From Enterobacter asburiae (GTDB lineage Bacteria; Pseudomonadota; Gammaproteobacteria; Enterobacterales; Enterobacteriaceae): a stretch of 64,000 nucleotides of DNA. The position numbers were made by a program, and so were the translations under genes. The number at the start of each line of letters is the position of its first letter. The stretch's first letter is position 1. The notes under the pieces were generated by a model. That model did no database searches and was not told where the DNA came from. It worked only from the letters and a program-made list of their open reading frames with translations. Where the stretch lies: assembly GCF_021440515.1 (NCBI RefSeq), contig NZ_JAKCMV010000032.1, positions 62,001 through 126,000 on the forward strand, read 5' to 3'. Shown here one piece after another: positions 29,168 to 42,441 of the stretch.

Positions 29168-29455
29168 ATGAGCAATGTTATGGGCGGTATTGTTGTAAGT
29201 CCTGCGGTCAATATGAATGCCGAGAAAATGTCCGATGAGCAACGGCGTATTTTTGACCGTGCCTTTGCTGAGCTTATTGGCGCTCAGTTCTTCCCGCTGG
29301 TCTATGTCAGTTCGCAGGTAGTTTCCGGTGTGCTTCATACGTACATTGCGACGCGCCGCGTGGTGTATCCGAACGCGCCGACGATGCTGGTGAAAGTGGT
29401 GATCCTTCAGAATCCGCAGAATGAAGCATCGATTCATCTTATTGAAGAAATTTAA
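29168..29455 (+). CDS. Stefin-like (type 1 cystatin) protein, putative cysteine protease inhibitor
   Basis: A 95-residue protein with no signal peptide, cysteine or membrane segment. It carries cystatin landmarks in the right order: a Gly pair near the N terminus (residues 6-7), a long helix (about 20-39), the QVVSG loop at 50-54 (cystatin QVVAG), a following strand with the pattern HTYIATRR, then a second hairpin LQNPQNEAS at 80-88 like the stefin loop SLPHEN. Length and lack of signal fit stefins, the cytoplasmic class. GGAG lies 7 nt before ATG 29168. It stands alone behind the rhiTN terminator. Its target protease is unknown; a non-inhibitory cystatin fold is possible. Confidence 0.7.
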   Translation: MSNVMGGIVVSPAVNMNAEKMSDEQRRIFDRAFAELIGAQFFPLVYVSSQVVSGVLHTYIATRRVVYPNAPTMLVKVVILQNPQNEASIHLIEEI

Positions 29456-29600
29456 TCGTTAGTACTTTGCGATGAAAAGCTAACGGAATTAATCGGCCAA
29501 ATGCGCGCTGCGGATAATATCCTGCCAGGATTAAACGTCATTGAATTAATTCACGCCAGACCGATATACGCCGTTTATGCAGGTAATTATTGGCCAGATA

Positions 29601-29634
29601 AAAAAACGTCCGCCCCAGTGAGGCGGACGTTTTT
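29601..29634 (-). terminator. Terminator of argS
   Basis: A 12-bp stem (29603-29614 with 29622-29633) around a 7-base loop, immediately beyond the argS stop codon. A runs on the left give a T tail in the argS direction. The 145 bp between the stefin-like gene and this hairpin hold nothing I recognise. Confidence 0.85.
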
Positions 29635-29635
29635 A

Positions 29636-31369
29636 TTACATACGTTCTACGGTTTCGATACCCAGGGTATCCAGACCCAGCTTCAGGGTCTTCGCCGTCA
29701 GCTGCGCCAGCTTCAGGCGGCTGTTACGCACGTCCTCATTCTCTGCGGAGAGAATAGGGCAGTGTTCGTAGAAGCCAGAGAACAGGCCGGCCAGGTCGTA
29801 CAGGTAAGAACACATCACGTGCGGCGTACCGTCACGCGCAACCACGCCCAGGGTCTCTTCAAACTGCAACAGACGCGCGGCCAGCTGCGCTTCGCGATCT
29901 TCGCTAATCACAACGGCGGCATTTGCCAGCGCGCTTTCGTCGATATTCGCTTTACGGAACACCGAGAGCACGCGGGTGTAGGCGTACTGCATGTACGGCG
30001 CGGTGTTACCTTCAAACGCCAGCATGTTGTCCCAGTCGAACACGTAGTCGGTGGTACGGTTCTTGGACAGATCCGCGTATTTCACCGCACCGATACCCAC
30101 GGCGTTCGCCAGTTTTTCCAGCTCGTCGGCAGGCATATCCGGGTTTTTCTCGGCAACCAGACGACGTGCGCGCTCCAGCGCTTCGTCCAGCAGATCGGCT
30201 AGCTTCACCGTACCGCCCGCGCGGGTTTTAAACGGTTTACCGTCTTTACCCAGCATCATGCCGAACATGTGGTGCTCCAGCGGAACGGAATCCGGCACGT
30301 AACCGGCTTTGCGCACGATGGTCCACGCCTGCATCAGGTGCTGGTGCTGACGGGAGTCGATGTAATAGAGCACGCGGTCGGCGTGAAGGGTTTCGTAGCG
30401 GTATTTCGCACAGGCGATATCGGTAGTGGTATAGAGATAGCCGCCATCCTTTTTCTGGATGATCACGCCCATCGGTTCGCCTTCCTTGTTTTTATACTCA
30501 TCAAGGAATACCACCGTTGCGCCTTCGCTCTCCACCGCCAGACCTTTTGCTTTCAGATCGGCCACAATGCCCGGCAGCATTGGGTTGTACAGGCTTTCGC
30601 CCATTACGTCGTCGCGGGTCAGGGTCACGTTAAGACGGTTGTAGGTCAGCTGGTTCTGGGACATGGTGATGTCGACCAGCTTGCGCCACATTTCCAGGAA
30701 GTAGGTATCGCCGCCCTGCAATTTCACCACGTAGCTACGCGCGCGCTCGGCAAATGCTTCGTCTTCGTCGTAGTGTTTTTTCGCTTCACGGTAGAAGCCT
30801 TCGAGGTCAGCCAGCGCCATTTCGCCCGCGTTTTCCTGCTGCTGCTTTTCTAAATAAGCAATCAGCATCCCGAACTGGGTGCCCCAGTCGCCCACGTGGT
30901 TCGCGCGGATGACCTTATGGCCGAGGAACTCAAGGGTACGCACGGACGCATCGCCGATGATGGTGGAGCGCAGGTGGCCCACGTGCATCTCTTTCGCCAC
31001 GTTTGGCGCAGAGTAGTCAACGACGACGGTTTGCGCGTCAGGTTTTGTCACGCCCAGACGGTCGGACTTCAGCGCCGCGTCAACGTGGCTTGCCAGGAAC
31101 GCCGGGTCAAGGAAGATGTTGATAAAGCCCGGGCCCGCAATTTCAGTTTTGCTGGCGATCCCGTTCAGATCCAGATGAGTCAGCACCAGCTCAGCGAGTT
31201 GTCGTGGCGGCATTCCCAGTTTTTTAGCCACTGCCATCACGCCATTAGCCTGATAGTCGCCAAACTGAACTTTTGCTGACTGACGAACCTGGGGTTCGCA
31301 ATCCGCAGGAGCGCCTGCGGCAATCAGTGCCTGACTGACTTTTTCGGAGAGAAGAGCCTGAATATTCAC
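29636..31369 (-). CDS. argS: Arginyl-tRNA synthetase
   Basis: ArgS charges tRNA-Arg in the cytoplasm. The 577-residue class I enzyme has the N-terminal additional domain that binds the tRNA D-loop, the HIGH-type signature HVGHLRST, and a C-terminal anticodon-binding helical domain with a Tyr-rich stretch ([11 protein letters not shown]). As usual for this enzyme the canonical KMSKS is absent; the loop reads [12 protein letters not shown]. Length equals E. coli ArgS. It faces yecM across 239 bp. Confidence 0.98.
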   Translation of the reverse strand: MNIQALLSEKVSQALIAAGAPADCEPQVRQSAKVQFGDYQANGVMAVAKKLGMPPRQLAELVLTHLDLNGIASKTEIAGPGFINIFLDPAFLASHVDAALKSDRLGVTKPDAQTVVVDYSAPNVAKEMHVGHLRSTIIGDASVRTLEFLGHKVIRANHVGDWGTQFGMLIAYLEKQQQENAGEMALADLEGFYREAKKHYDEDEAFAERARSYVVKLQGGDTYFLEMWRKLVDITMSQNQLTYNRLNVTLTRDDVMGESLYNPMLPGIVADLKAKGLAVESEGATVVFLDEYKNKEGEPMGVIIQKKDGGYLYTTTDIACAKYRYETLHADRVLYYIDSRQHQHLMQAWTIVRKAGYVPDSVPLEHHMFGMMLGKDGKPFKTRAGGTVKLADLLDEALERARRLVAEKNPDMPADELEKLANAVGIGAVKYADLSKNRTTDYVFDWDNMLAFEGNTAPYMQYAYTRVLSVFRKANIDESALANAAVVISEDREAQLAARLLQFEETLGVVARDGTPHVMCSYLYDLAGLFSGFYEHCPILSAENEDVRNSRLKLAQLTAKTLKLGLDTLGIETVERM

Positions 31370-31608
31370 CTGGATACCTTACCTTTTTGATGCGCGTTCA
31401 CTAGCACCCGCACCCGTTTAAGAATTGAGGCCGGGAGTATACTGCAAATGCCCTCTGCCGTCAGCACTGCGGGGGGCGAAGATCGCTCAGAATCCAGGCT
31501 AAGTCAGCGTGCATAATCATGCAGTCGCAAAAAGCGTCATTCCACGGTTGGTAGTCGCGTGGCAACAGAGTAAATTAGCGGCTTTGCGACACGTTGAGAG
31601 ACTCTTTT

Positions 31609-32178
31609 ATGGCGAACTGGCAATCCATTGACGATCTGCATGATATTTCCGCAGATCTCCCGCGTTTCACCCAGGCGTTCACAGAACTTGCCACCCGCCT
31701 CGGTCTGGATATTGCACCCCTTGAGGCGGATCACATTTCGCTGCGCTGCCACCAGAACGCGACCGCTGAGCGCTGGCGTCGCGGGTTCGAACAGTGCGGC
31801 GAGCTGCTCTCTGAAAACATCATCAACGGCCGTCCTATCTGCCTGTTTAAGCTGCATGAACCGGTCTGCGTCGCCCACTGGCAGTTCAGCGTGGTCGAGC
31901 TGCCGTGGCCGGGGGAAAAGCGTTATCCGCACGAAGGCTGGGAGCACATTGAAATCGTCCTGCCCGGCGAGCCGGAAACGCTCAACGCCCGCGCGCTGGC
32001 GCTGCTGGCTGACGAAGGATTAAGCCAGCCGGGGATTTTCGTCAAAACCAGCTCGCCAAAAGGCGAACGCGAGCGGTTGCCGAATCCGACCCTGGCGGTG
32101 ACGGACGGACAGGTGACGGTGAAATTCCACCCCTGGACCATCGAGCAGATTGTTGCCAGCGAAGCGGAGCAGATGTGA
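31609..32178 (+). CDS. yecM: VOC-superfamily protein YecM
   Basis: A 189-residue cytoplasmic protein nearly identical to E. coli YecM, whose fold belongs to the vicinal-oxygen-chelate metal-binding group. The conserved segments DHISLRCHQN and GWEHIEIVLPG carry the His and Glu residues expected to bind metal. Substrate is unknown. ATG 31609 matches the E. coli start (MANWQSID); five upstream in-frame codons are not needed. Its neighbour argS is divergent. Confidence 0.93.
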   Translation: MANWQSIDDLHDISADLPRFTQAFTELATRLGLDIAPLEADHISLRCHQNATAERWRRGFEQCGELLSENIINGRPICLFKLHEPVCVAHWQFSVVELPWPGEKRYPHEGWEHIEIVLPGEPETLNARALALLADEGLSQPGIFVKTSSPKGERERLPNPTLAVTDGQVTVKFHPWTIEQIVASEAEQM

Positions 32179-32246
32179 GTTCCCGCCGGGAACAGACGCC
32201 ACGGGCGTGTCATGATAGTGCGTTGGGTTGACTGAAGGAGGAGTGA

Positions 32247-32990
32247 ATGGCGCTGCTGGAGATTTGTTGTTATAGCGTGGAGTGTGCCGTAACGGCGCAA
32301 CAACGGGGAGCCGACCGCATTGAACTGTGTGCGGCACCGAAAGAGGGGGGGCTAACGCCTTCATACGGCGTGCTGAAATCCGCGCGTCAGCAGGTGTCGA
32401 TTCCTGTACACCCGATCGTGCGCCCGCGCGGCGGTGATTTTTGTTACACCGCGGGCGAGTTCAGTGCCATGCTTGAGGATATCGCGCTTATTCGCGATCT
32501 CGGTTTCCCGGGGCTGGTGATCGGCCTGCTTGATGAAGAAGGTAACGTCAATATGCCCGCAATGCGTCAGGTGATGGCGGCGGCAAATGGCCTTGCGGTC
32601 ACTTTTCATCGCGCGTTTGATATGTGTAAAAATCCGCTGCAAGCCTTTGATAATCTGGCCGAGCTGGGCGTGGCGCGCGTGCTGACGTCGGGTCAGCAGT
32701 CGTCCGCCGAAAAAGGTTTGAAATTAATTACGGAACTAAAAGCACATTCCGGTGTTCCAATAATAATGGCGGGCGCTGGAGTTCGCGCCAGCAATCTCGA
32801 ACTGTTTTTAAACGCAGGGGTCAAGGAGCTGCATAGCTCAGCAGGGAAATGGACGCCTTCACCCATGCGTTATCGCAATACAGGGTTGTCAATGTCGACG
32901 GATGCCGAAGCGGATGAGTATTCACGCTACGGTGTAGATGGAGAGTCGGTTGCGGTAATGAAATCGATGATTGAACGTTATCACGTGTAG
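32247..32990 (+). CDS. cutC: Copper homeostasis protein CutC
   Basis: A 247-residue TIM-barrel protein of the CutC family, cytoplasmic. It shows [32 protein letters not shown] and the C-terminal HSSAGKW. CutC was linked to copper tolerance in E. coli, though later work tied that phenotype to the neighbouring sRNA MicL, which is encoded in the 3' end of cutC there; the 3' end here is of the same size and could carry the same RNA, but I did not confirm this. Confidence 0.93.
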   Translation: MALLEICCYSVECAVTAQQRGADRIELCAAPKEGGLTPSYGVLKSARQQVSIPVHPIVRPRGGDFCYTAGEFSAMLEDIALIRDLGFPGLVIGLLDEEGNVNMPAMRQVMAAANGLAVTFHRAFDMCKNPLQAFDNLAELGVARVLTSGQQSSAEKGLKLITELKAHSGVPIIMAGAGVRASNLELFLNAGVKELHSSAGKWTPSPMRYRNTGLSMSTDAEADEYSRYGVDGESVAVMKSMIERYHV

Positions 32991-33046
32991 CAACGTAGCG
33001 ATTTTTACCGCGCATCATGTCGCCCAATATGATGCTTGCTAGTACC

Positions 33047-33079
33047 AGGCCCCTGCAATTTCAACAGGGGCCTTTTTTT
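33047..33079 (+). terminator. Terminator downstream of cutC
   Basis: GGCCCCTG (33048-33055) pairs with CAGGGGCC (33065-33072), followed by seven T residues. In E. coli the MicL sRNA ends in such a hairpin after cutC, so this may end both. Confidence 0.88.
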
Positions 33080-33084
33080 CTCCT

Positions 33085-33194
33085 TCATATTTCACGCCGC
33101 AGCGGCGTTGGCCGCCTCGCTCACCCCATTCACTGACTGATGTAAGCTCCCGGGGATTCGCTGCGTTGCCGCCTTGCTGCAACGTGAACTATTT
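33085..33194. repeat. ERIC (IRU) element
   Basis: The central part contains the sequences targeted by standard ERIC primers: CGCTCACCCC and, further right, ATGTAAGCTCCCGGGGATTC. The outer arms TTCACG (33091-33096) and CGTGAA (33183-33188) are inverted. It fills most of the gap between cutC and cmoB, where E. coli has torYZ. Ends are approximate. Confidence 0.88.
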
Positions 33195-33212
33195 TGGAGA
33201 AAGCCTACTTGA

Positions 33213-33245
33213 GTAGGCCGGGTAAGGCGCAGCCGCCACCCGGCT
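33213..33245. repeat. Single REP element
   Basis: One REP unit with core GCCGCCACCCGGC, the same type as the right-hand copy after cheW. It lies 7 bp beyond the cmoB stop codon and directly follows the ERIC element. Confidence 0.8.
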
Positions 33246-33251
33246 AAAATA

Positions 33252-35399
<2,148 letters not shown>

Positions 35400-35450
35400 A
35401 CTAACTCCCTGTTTTTGGCAGATGGCACGCCTATATGATAGGGGGTGATA

Positions 35451-36269
35451 TCAGAAAAGAGAAGATTGTTGTGGGATGGCGGGCGCGTCGCCGACCGACG
35501 GAACCGCGCGCTGCAAGGCCTGCCAGAGAGCATCGACCAGTTCAGGCGCCTGGGCGATATCCGGCGTGTGCAAAAACAGATACGGCGTGGTGCTTTGCTC
35601 CCATTTCGGCAACGTTTGCAGCCAGACGGCGAACATCTCGATGTTTTGCTGCATATTGTCGCTACCGATAAACCGCACCATCGGGTTTTGTGCGGTCACG
35701 ACGGCGTGTACGGGCACCTTTGGCTTCTTGCGCTGCGCGTCGATAATCGCCTCATTGTGGGGAATGGCGCTGTGTACCGGACGGCTGTCGAGGATCGTGC
35801 GGTTTACGGCGCGCTCATGCAGACCGCGATTCAGCGTTTTTTCGGCCTCGCCTTTGGCAAAAAACTCCGGGTGACGCACTTCCACGCCGTAGGTAAACTC
35901 GCGGGGAAGGGCGTCGAGAAACTGCCACAGGGCGGGCAGATCGCGCGGCGCGAACGCGGCGGGAAGCTGAAGCCAGTATTGACCAATGCGGTCGGCCAGC
36001 GGCGACATCCGGGTGAAAAACTCTTCGGTAAGATCCCCGCAGTTTCGCAGCGCCGCGGTATGGGAAATGGTCGCCGGAAACTTAAAGCAGAAGCGGAAGT
36101 TATCGTCGGTCTGCTCACGCCAGCGCTCGACGATCTCTGCCCGGGGCAGGGCATACAGCGTAGTGTTACCCTCCACGCAGTTAAAGTGGCGGGCATACTC
36201 TTCAAGGCTGGTGATGCCAAGACGCACCCATTTCGGGTGCGACCATTGGGGCAGACCTACGTACATCAT
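35451..36269 (-). CDS. yecE: DUF72-family protein YecE
   Basis: A 272-residue protein of the DUF72 TIM-barrel family, function unknown. It opens [14 protein letters not shown] and has the conserved core [24 protein letters not shown] and VEVRHPEFF. Start ATG 36269 gives the E. coli length and overlaps the yecD stop by 4 bp. Some lambdoid phages integrate in yecE; here the gene is intact. Confidence 0.93.
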   Translation of the reverse strand: MMYVGLPQWSHPKWVRLGITSLEEYARHFNCVEGNTTLYALPRAEIVERWREQTDDNFRFCFKFPATISHTAALRNCGDLTEEFFTRMSPLADRIGQYWLQLPAAFAPRDLPALWQFLDALPREFTYGVEVRHPEFFAKGEAEKTLNRGLHERAVNRTILDSRPVHSAIPHNEAIIDAQRKKPKVPVHAVVTAQNPMVRFIGSDNMQQNIEMFAVWLQTLPKWEQSTTPYLFLHTPDIAQAPELVDALWQALQRAVPSVGDAPAIPQQSSLF

Positions 36270-36832
36270 AGGGCGTTCAAAATCTCGTCGGTGCTGCGCA
36301 CGCGGCCAATGCGCGGGAAGATGTTGGTCATGCTGCCCTGATGCTGATCGGCAGAAGCGGCGCTGCACGCGTCTTCGGCAACGACCAGGTTGAAGCCCAG
36401 CTCCCAGGCGTTGCGGGCGGTCGATTCCACGCCGATGTTGGTGGAAATTCCGCACAGGATAATGGTGTCAATGCCGCGACGGCGCAGTTGCAGCTCCAGA
36501 TCGGTGCCGTAAAAGGCGCCCCACTGGCGTTTGGTGACTTCGATATCGCTGTCGCGTTTGCCGAGCGACACCGGATACGTCCACCAGTTTTCCGGCAGCG
36601 CGTGTGCCCCGGCCTGCGCGTCGACGGGCTGTTTTAGCGCTTCGGCGAAATGGGCAGACCAGCCGACACGCACCATAATTACAGGTGCGCCCGCGGCGCG
36701 GCATTTTTCCGCCAGACGCGCGGCACGGCTGACCACGTCATCAGCGGCGTGCGGGCCACCGGCAAAAGGCAGGATCCCTTCCTGTAGATCAATCACCACG
36801 AGAGCGGTTTTGGTGGTATCGAGTGAAAACAT
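36266..36832 (-). CDS. yecD: Isochorismatase-family hydrolase YecD
   Basis: A 188-residue cysteine hydrolase of the isochorismatase superfamily. The expected triad is visible: Asp in VVIDLQEG, Lys in [10 protein letters not shown] and Cys in [18 protein letters not shown]. coli YecD is the same; substrate unknown. It is coupled to yecE by the ATGA overlap. Confidence 0.92.
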   Translation of the reverse strand: MFSLDTTKTALVVIDLQEGILPFAGGPHAADDVVSRAARLAEKCRAAGAPVIMVRVGWSAHFAEALKQPVDAQAGAHALPENWWTYPVSLGKRDSDIEVTKRQWGAFYGTDLELQLRRRGIDTIILCGISTNIGVESTARNAWELGFNLVVAEDACSAASADQHQGSMTNIFPRIGRVRSTDEILNAL

Positions 36833-36991
36833 AGTAACTCCAGTTAAATGAACGGCCTGGGCTACACCTTACGCTGTTCCTGGCTGTTACCAGACGGACA
36901 ATTTTGTTAATTTTTGTGAGAATGCGCAATAAGAGTGCAGCAAACGTGCGTCAGGCCGCGCTTCGCACTTATCGTCAGGCGGAATTTCCAG

Positions 36992-36997
36992 TATAAT
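36992..36997 (+). promoter_or_regulatory. Probable -10 element of the aspS promoter
   Basis: A perfect TATAAT lies about 102 bp before aspS, in the 266-bp gap after yecD. The matching -35 is poor (TTATCG at 36969-36974, 17-bp spacer). Nothing else in the gap was recognised. Confidence 0.5.
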
Positions 36998-37098
36998 AGC
37001 CGCCTTTTTTCATCCAGTTGTGACATACAGTTAAAGCTGCGACAAAGTAGCCTGAAACAGAGGCGACAATCAGCCTGCGGCTAATTAAGGGATATCTC

Positions 37099-38871
37099 AT
37101 GCGTACAGAATATTGCGGGCAGCTGCGTCAGTCCCACGTCGGGCAGCAGGTCACCCTGTGTGGTTGGGTCAATCGTCGTCGTGATCTCGGTAGCCTTATC
37201 TTCATCGATATGCGCGACCGCGAAGGTATCGTGCAGGTGTTCTTCGATCCGGATCGCGCGGACGCGTTGAAGCTGGCTTCTGAGCTGCGTAATGAGTTCT
37301 GCATTCAGGTCACCGGCACCGTTCGTGCCCGTGACGAAAAAAACGTCAACGCAGACATGGCGACCGGTGCCGTTGAAGTGCTGGCGTCTGACCTGGTTAT
37401 CATCAACCGCGCAGAAGCGCTGCCGCTGGACTCTAACCACGTCAACACCGAAGAAGCGCGTCTGAAGTACCGCTATCTGGATCTGCGTCGCCCGGAAATG
37501 GCTCAGCGCCTGAAAACCCGTGCGAAAATCACCAGCCTGGTGCGCCGCTTCATGGACGACCACGGTTTCCTTGATATCGAAACCCCGATGCTGACCAAAG
37601 CCACGCCGGAAGGCGCGCGCGACTACCTGGTGCCATCCCGCGTTCATAAAGGCAAATTCTACGCGCTGCCGCAGTCTCCTCAGCTGTTCAAGCAGCTGCT
37701 GATGATGTCCGGCTTCGACCGTTACTATCAGATTGTTAAGTGCTTCCGTGACGAAGACCTGCGTGCTGACCGTCAGCCAGAATTTACCCAGATCGACGTC
37801 GAAACCTCCTTCATGACCGCCGAGCAGGTGCGTGAAGTGATGGAAGCGCTGGTGCGCGGCCTGTGGAACGACGTGAAAGGCGTTGAGCTGGGCGATTTCC
37901 CGATTATGACCTTCGCGGAAGCAGAGCGTCGCTACGGCTCCGATAAGCCGGACCTGCGTAACCCGATGGAGCTGGTGGACGTGGCTGACCTGCTGAAATC
38001 CGTAGAGTTCGCGGTATTTGCTGGCCCGGCTAACGATCCTAAAGGTCGCGTTGCGGCGCTGCGCGTACCGGGCGGTGCGGCGCTGAGCCGTAAGCAGATT
38101 GACGACTACGGCAACTTCGTCAAGATCTACGGTGCGAAAGGCCTGGCCTATATTAAGGTGACCGAGCGTGCGAAGGGTCTGGAAGGTATCACCAGCCCGG
38201 TCGCGAAATTCCTGAACGCAGAGATCGTTGAAGCCATCCTTGAGCGCGTGGGTGCACAGGACGGCGACATGATCTTCTTCGGCGCAGACAACAAGAAAGT
38301 GGTTGCCGACGCGATGGGCGCGCTGCGTCTGAAGCTCGGCAAAGACCTGAACATCACCGACGAAAACAAATGGGCGCCGCTGTGGGTTATCGACTTCCCA
38401 ATGTTTGAAGACGACGGTGAAGGCGGCCTGACCGCGATGCACCACCCGTTCACCTCGCCGAAAGACATGAGCGCGGCAGAGCTGAAAGCGGCACCGGAAG
38501 ACGCGGTGGCGAACGCCTACGACATGGTCATCAACGGCTACGAAGTGGGCGGCGGTTCCGTGCGTATTCACAGCGGTGAAATGCAGCAGACCGTGTTCGG
38601 CATTCTGGGCATCAACGAACAAGAGCAGCGTGAGAAGTTTGGCTTCCTGCTGGACGCGCTGAAATACGGTACGCCGCCGCACGCGGGTCTGGCATTCGGT
38701 CTTGACCGTCTGACCATGCTGCTGACCGGCACCGACAACATTCGTGATGTTATCGCCTTCCCGAAAACCACGGCTGCCGCGTGTCTGATGACCGAAGCGC
38801 CAAGCTTTGCTAACCCGGCCTCTCTGGCCGAGCTGGGGATTGAAGTGGTGAAGAAGGAAGAGAAAAACTGA
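37099..38871 (+). CDS. aspS: Aspartyl-tRNA synthetase
   Basis: AspS charges tRNA-Asp. The 590-residue class IIb enzyme has an N-terminal OB-fold anticodon-binding domain (to about 110), class II motif 2 ([19 protein letters not shown], cited in part as [16 protein letters not shown]), a bacterial insertion domain, and motif 3 ([12 protein letters not shown]). Length equals E. coli. It is followed 1 bp later by nudB. A long open frame on the opposite strand is a shadow. Confidence 0.98.
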   Translation: MRTEYCGQLRQSHVGQQVTLCGWVNRRRDLGSLIFIDMRDREGIVQVFFDPDRADALKLASELRNEFCIQVTGTVRARDEKNVNADMATGAVEVLASDLVIINRAEALPLDSNHVNTEEARLKYRYLDLRRPEMAQRLKTRAKITSLVRRFMDDHGFLDIETPMLTKATPEGARDYLVPSRVHKGKFYALPQSPQLFKQLLMMSGFDRYYQIVKCFRDEDLRADRQPEFTQIDVETSFMTAEQVREVMEALVRGLWNDVKGVELGDFPIMTFAEAERRYGSDKPDLRNPMELVDVADLLKSVEFAVFAGPANDPKGRVAALRVPGGAALSRKQIDDYGNFVKIYGAKGLAYIKVTERAKGLEGITSPVAKFLNAEIVEAILERVGAQDGDMIFFGADNKKVVADAMGALRLKLGKDLNITDENKWAPLWVIDFPMFEDDGEGGLTAMHHPFTSPKDMSAAELKAAPEDAVANAYDMVINGYEVGGGSVRIHSGEMQQTVFGILGINEQEQREKFGFLLDALKYGTPPHAGLAFGLDRLTMLLTGTDNIRDVIAFPKTTAAACLMTEAPSFANPASLAELGIEVVKKEEKN

Positions 38872-38872
38872 T

Positions 38873-39316
38873 ATGGCATATAAGCGTCCCGTTTCTGTCT
38901 TAGTAGTGATTTACGCGCAGGACACGAAGCGGGTGCTGATGTTGCAGCGGCGCGACGATCCTGATTTCTGGCAGTCGGTTACCGGCAGTCTGGAAGAGGG
39001 AGAAACCGCGTCGCAGGCCGCCGCGCGTGAAGTAAAGGAAGAGGTCACCATTGACGTTGCCTGCGAGCAACTGACCCTGAAGGACTGTCAGCGCACGGTG
39101 GAGTTTGAAATTTTTAGCCATTTACGTCATCGCTATGCGCCGGGCATTGAGCGCAACACGGAATCCTGGTTCTGTCTTGCGCTTCCCCACGAGCGGGAGG
39201 TGGTGTTCACTGAGCATCTGACCTACCGCTGGGTTGATGCGGCGGATGCCGCTGCACTGACCAAGTCGTGGAGCAACCGGCAGGCGATTGAAGAATTTGT
39301 AATTAACGCTGCCTGA
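38873..39316 (+). CDS. nudB: Dihydroneopterin triphosphate diphosphatase NudB
   Basis: NudB removes pyrophosphate from dihydroneopterin triphosphate in folate synthesis. The 147-residue protein has a Nudix box, GSLEEGETASQAAAREVKEE, whose RE..EE metal ligands are intact. It begins 1 bp after the aspS stop and is followed by yebC and ruvC, the E. coli order. Confidence 0.96.
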   Translation: MAYKRPVSVLVVIYAQDTKRVLMLQRRDDPDFWQSVTGSLEEGETASQAAAREVKEEVTIDVACEQLTLKDCQRTVEFEIFSHLRHRYAPGIERNTESWFCLALPHEREVVFTEHLTYRWVDAADAAALTKSWSNRQAIEEFVINAA

Positions 39317-39343
39317 AAAGGCGCGCTCTTTGAGGATATTTTT

Positions 39344-40084
39344 ATGGCAGGTCATAGTAAGTGGGCCAACACTAAACACCGCAAAGCGGCACAGGATGCC
39401 AAGCGCGGTAAAATCTTTACCAAAATCATTCGTGAGCTGGTGACAGCAGCACGTCTGGGCGGCGGCGATGCGGGCTCTAACCCACGTCTGCGCGCGGCGA
39501 TTGATAAAGCCCTGTCTAATAACATGACGCGTGACACCCTGAACCGTGCAATCGCGCGCGGCGTGGGCGGTGATGAAGACGCGAACATGGAAACCATCAT
39601 TTATGAAGGTTACGGCCCTGGCGGTACCGCGGTGATGGTTGAATGTCTGTCTGACAACCGTAACCGTACCGTTGCCGAAGTGCGCCACGCGTTCACCAAA
39701 ACCGGTGGCAACCTGGGCACAGACGGTTCCGTTGCTTACCTGTTCAGCAAAAAAGGCGTTATCTCCTTCGAGAAAGGCGACGAAGACGCGATCATGGAAG
39801 CGGCGCTGGAAGCGGGTGCTGAAGACGTTGTCACCTTCGATGACGGTGCTATCGACGTGTACACCGCGTGGGAAGAGTTGGGCGCGGTGCGTGACGCGCT
39901 GGAAGCGGCTGGCCTGAAAGCGGACAACGCGGAAGTGTCTATGATCCCGTCTACCAAAGCGGATATGGATGCGGAAACGGCACCGAAACTGCTGCGTCTG
40001 ATCGACATGCTCGAAGATTGCGACGACGTGCAGGAAGTTTACCACAATGGTGAAATCTCTGATGAGGTGGCTGCGACGCTGTAA
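39344..40084 (+). CDS. yebC: YebC/TACO1-family protein
   Basis: A 246-residue cytoplasmic protein of the YebC family, opening [18 protein letters not shown]. Family members have been described both as transcription regulators and, more recently, as factors that help ribosomes through difficult Pro-rich stretches. The acidic third domain and the GGPGG-like motif ([11 protein letters not shown]) are present. It lies between nudB and ruvC. Confidence 0.96.
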   Translation: MAGHSKWANTKHRKAAQDAKRGKIFTKIIRELVTAARLGGGDAGSNPRLRAAIDKALSNNMTRDTLNRAIARGVGGDEDANMETIIYEGYGPGGTAVMVECLSDNRNRTVAEVRHAFTKTGGNLGTDGSVAYLFSKKGVISFEKGDEDAIMEAALEAGAEDVVTFDDGAIDVYTAWEELGAVRDALEAAGLKADNAEVSMIPSTKADMDAETAPKLLRLIDMLEDCDDVQEVYHNGEISDEVAATL

Positions 40085-40118
40085 TGCGCCAGCCTGAACC
40101 CTTTACGGGAGAAGCGTG

Positions 40119-40640
40119 ATGTCGATTATCCTCGGGATTGACCCCGGCTCACGCATTACCGGTTATGGCGTCATCCGTCAGGTTGGACGCCAGTTAACCT
40201 ACCTCGGCAGCGGCTGTATCCGCACCAAAGTGGACGATCTGCCGTCGCGCCTGAAGCTTATCTACGCAGGCGTGTCGGAGATCATCACCCAGTTCCAGCC
40301 GGACTATTTCGCCATCGAGCAGGTCTTTATGGCGAAAAACGCGGACTCCGCGTTAAAGCTCGGTCAGGCGCGGGGCGTGGCGATTGTGGCTGCGGTGAAT
40401 CAGGATCTGCCGGTGTTCGAATACGCCGCAAGGCAGGTTAAACAGACGGTGGTTGGGATTGGTAGCGCCGAGAAAAGCCAGGTGCAGCACATGGTGCGCA
40501 CGCTGCTGAAGCTCCCCGCGAATCCCCAGGCCGATGCCGCCGATGCGCTGGCAATCGCCATTACCCACTGTCATGTCAGCCAGAACGCGATGCAAATGAG
40601 CGAGTCGCGGCTCAATCTGGCGCGAGGCAGGTTACGATAA
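40119..40640 (+). CDS. ruvC: Holliday junction resolvase RuvC
   Basis: RuvC cuts Holliday junctions after RuvAB branch migration. The 173 residues carry the four acidic catalytic residues of the RNase H-like fold: GIDPGSR (Asp8), AIEQVF (Glu) and [11 protein letters not shown] (two Asp). ATG 40119 gives the E. coli length; GTG 40116 is one codon upstream. A terminator follows, so ruvAB has its own promoter. E. coli yebB, between ruvC and ruvA, is absent. Confidence 0.97.
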   Translation: MSIILGIDPGSRITGYGVIRQVGRQLTYLGSGCIRTKVDDLPSRLKLIYAGVSEIITQFQPDYFAIEQVFMAKNADSALKLGQARGVAIVAAVNQDLPVFEYAARQVKQTVVGIGSAEKSQVQHMVRTLLKLPANPQADAADALAIAITHCHVSQNAMQMSESRLNLARGRLR

Positions 40641-40650
40641 TGACAAATCA

Positions 40651-40677
40651 GGCTGGATGTTTATCCAGCCTTTTTTT
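40651..40677 (+). terminator. Terminator of ruvC
   Basis: An 8-bp stem GGCTGGAT/ATCCAGCC with a GTTT loop followed by seven T residues, 10 bp after the ruvC stop. Confidence 0.92.
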
Positions 40678-40721
40678 ATTATACCCGCAGCAAAACTTCT
40701 TACAGAACGCAGGAGCGTCAC

Positions 40722-41333
40722 GTGATAGGCAGACTCAGAGGCATTATCCTTGAAAAACAACCCCCGTTAGTGCTGCTGGAAGTGGGTGGCGTGGGCTATG
40801 AAGTCCATATGCCGATGACCTGCTTCTACGAGCTGCCGGACGCTGGCAAAGAGGCAATCGTCTTTACGCAGTTTGTGGTACGTGAAGATGCCCAACTGCT
40901 TTACGGCTTTAACGATAAGCAGGAACGCACCTTGTTCCGCGAGCTGATCAAGACCAACGGCGTCGGTCCGAAGCTGGCGCTGGCTATCCTGTCCGGCATG
41001 AACGCCCAGCAGTTCGTTAACGCCGTCGAGCGTGAAGATCCTGCCGCGCTGGTTAAGCTTCCGGGTATCGGCAAGAAAACCGCTGAGCGCCTGATCGTCG
41101 AAATGAAAGACCGCTTTAAGGGCCTGCACGGCGATCTGTTTACGCCTGCCGCTGACCTGGTGCTCACTTCGCCGGGCGCGCCAGCGACGGATGACGCCGA
41201 GCAGGAAGCGGTTGCCGCGCTGGTGGCGCTGGGCTATAAACCTCAGGAAGCCAGCCGTATGGTGAGCAAAATCGCCAAACCGGACGCCAGCAGTGAAACC
41301 CTGATTCGTGAAGCGCTCCGCGCTGCATTGTGA
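40722..41333 (+). CDS. ruvA: Holliday junction branch migration protein RuvA
   Basis: RuvA binds four-way junctions and loads RuvB. The 203-residue protein has an N-terminal OB-fold ([15 protein letters not shown]; the first codon is GTG), a middle domain with two helix-hairpin-helix motifs ([14 protein letters not shown] and [16 protein letters not shown]) and a C-terminal RuvB-contacting domain. It lies 8 bp before ruvB. In E. coli ruvAB is SOS-induced; I did not confirm a LexA box in the 81-bp leader. Confidence 0.97.
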   Translation: MIGRLRGIILEKQPPLVLLEVGGVGYEVHMPMTCFYELPDAGKEAIVFTQFVVREDAQLLYGFNDKQERTLFRELIKTNGVGPKLALAILSGMNAQQFVNAVEREDPAALVKLPGIGKKTAERLIVEMKDRFKGLHGDLFTPAADLVLTSPGAPATDDAEQEAVAALVALGYKPQEASRMVSKIAKPDASSETLIREALRAAL

Positions 41334-41338
41334 GGTAA

Positions 41339-42352
<1,014 letters not shown>

Positions 42353-42357
42353 AAATA

Positions 42358-42432
42358 AAGCCGGGTGGCGGCTACGCCTTACCCGGCCTACGAAACGGTT
42401 TTGTAGCCCCGGTAAGCGAAGCGCCACCGGGG
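42358..42432. repeat. Inverted pair of REP elements between ruvB and znuB
   Basis: Two REP units, 42358-42391 and 42403-42432, in opposite orientation with an 11-bp spacer. The left copy is close to those after cheW; the right copy has diverged (GCGCCACCGGGG). They sit between converging genes, the usual REP location. Confidence 0.8.
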
Positions 42433-42441
42433 ACACGGCCG

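Noticed and set aside
37081..38682. A 533-codon open frame on the minus strand inside aspS
   Set aside because: It is antisense to the highly conserved aspS, has the low-complexity composition of a shadow frame and no family resemblance.
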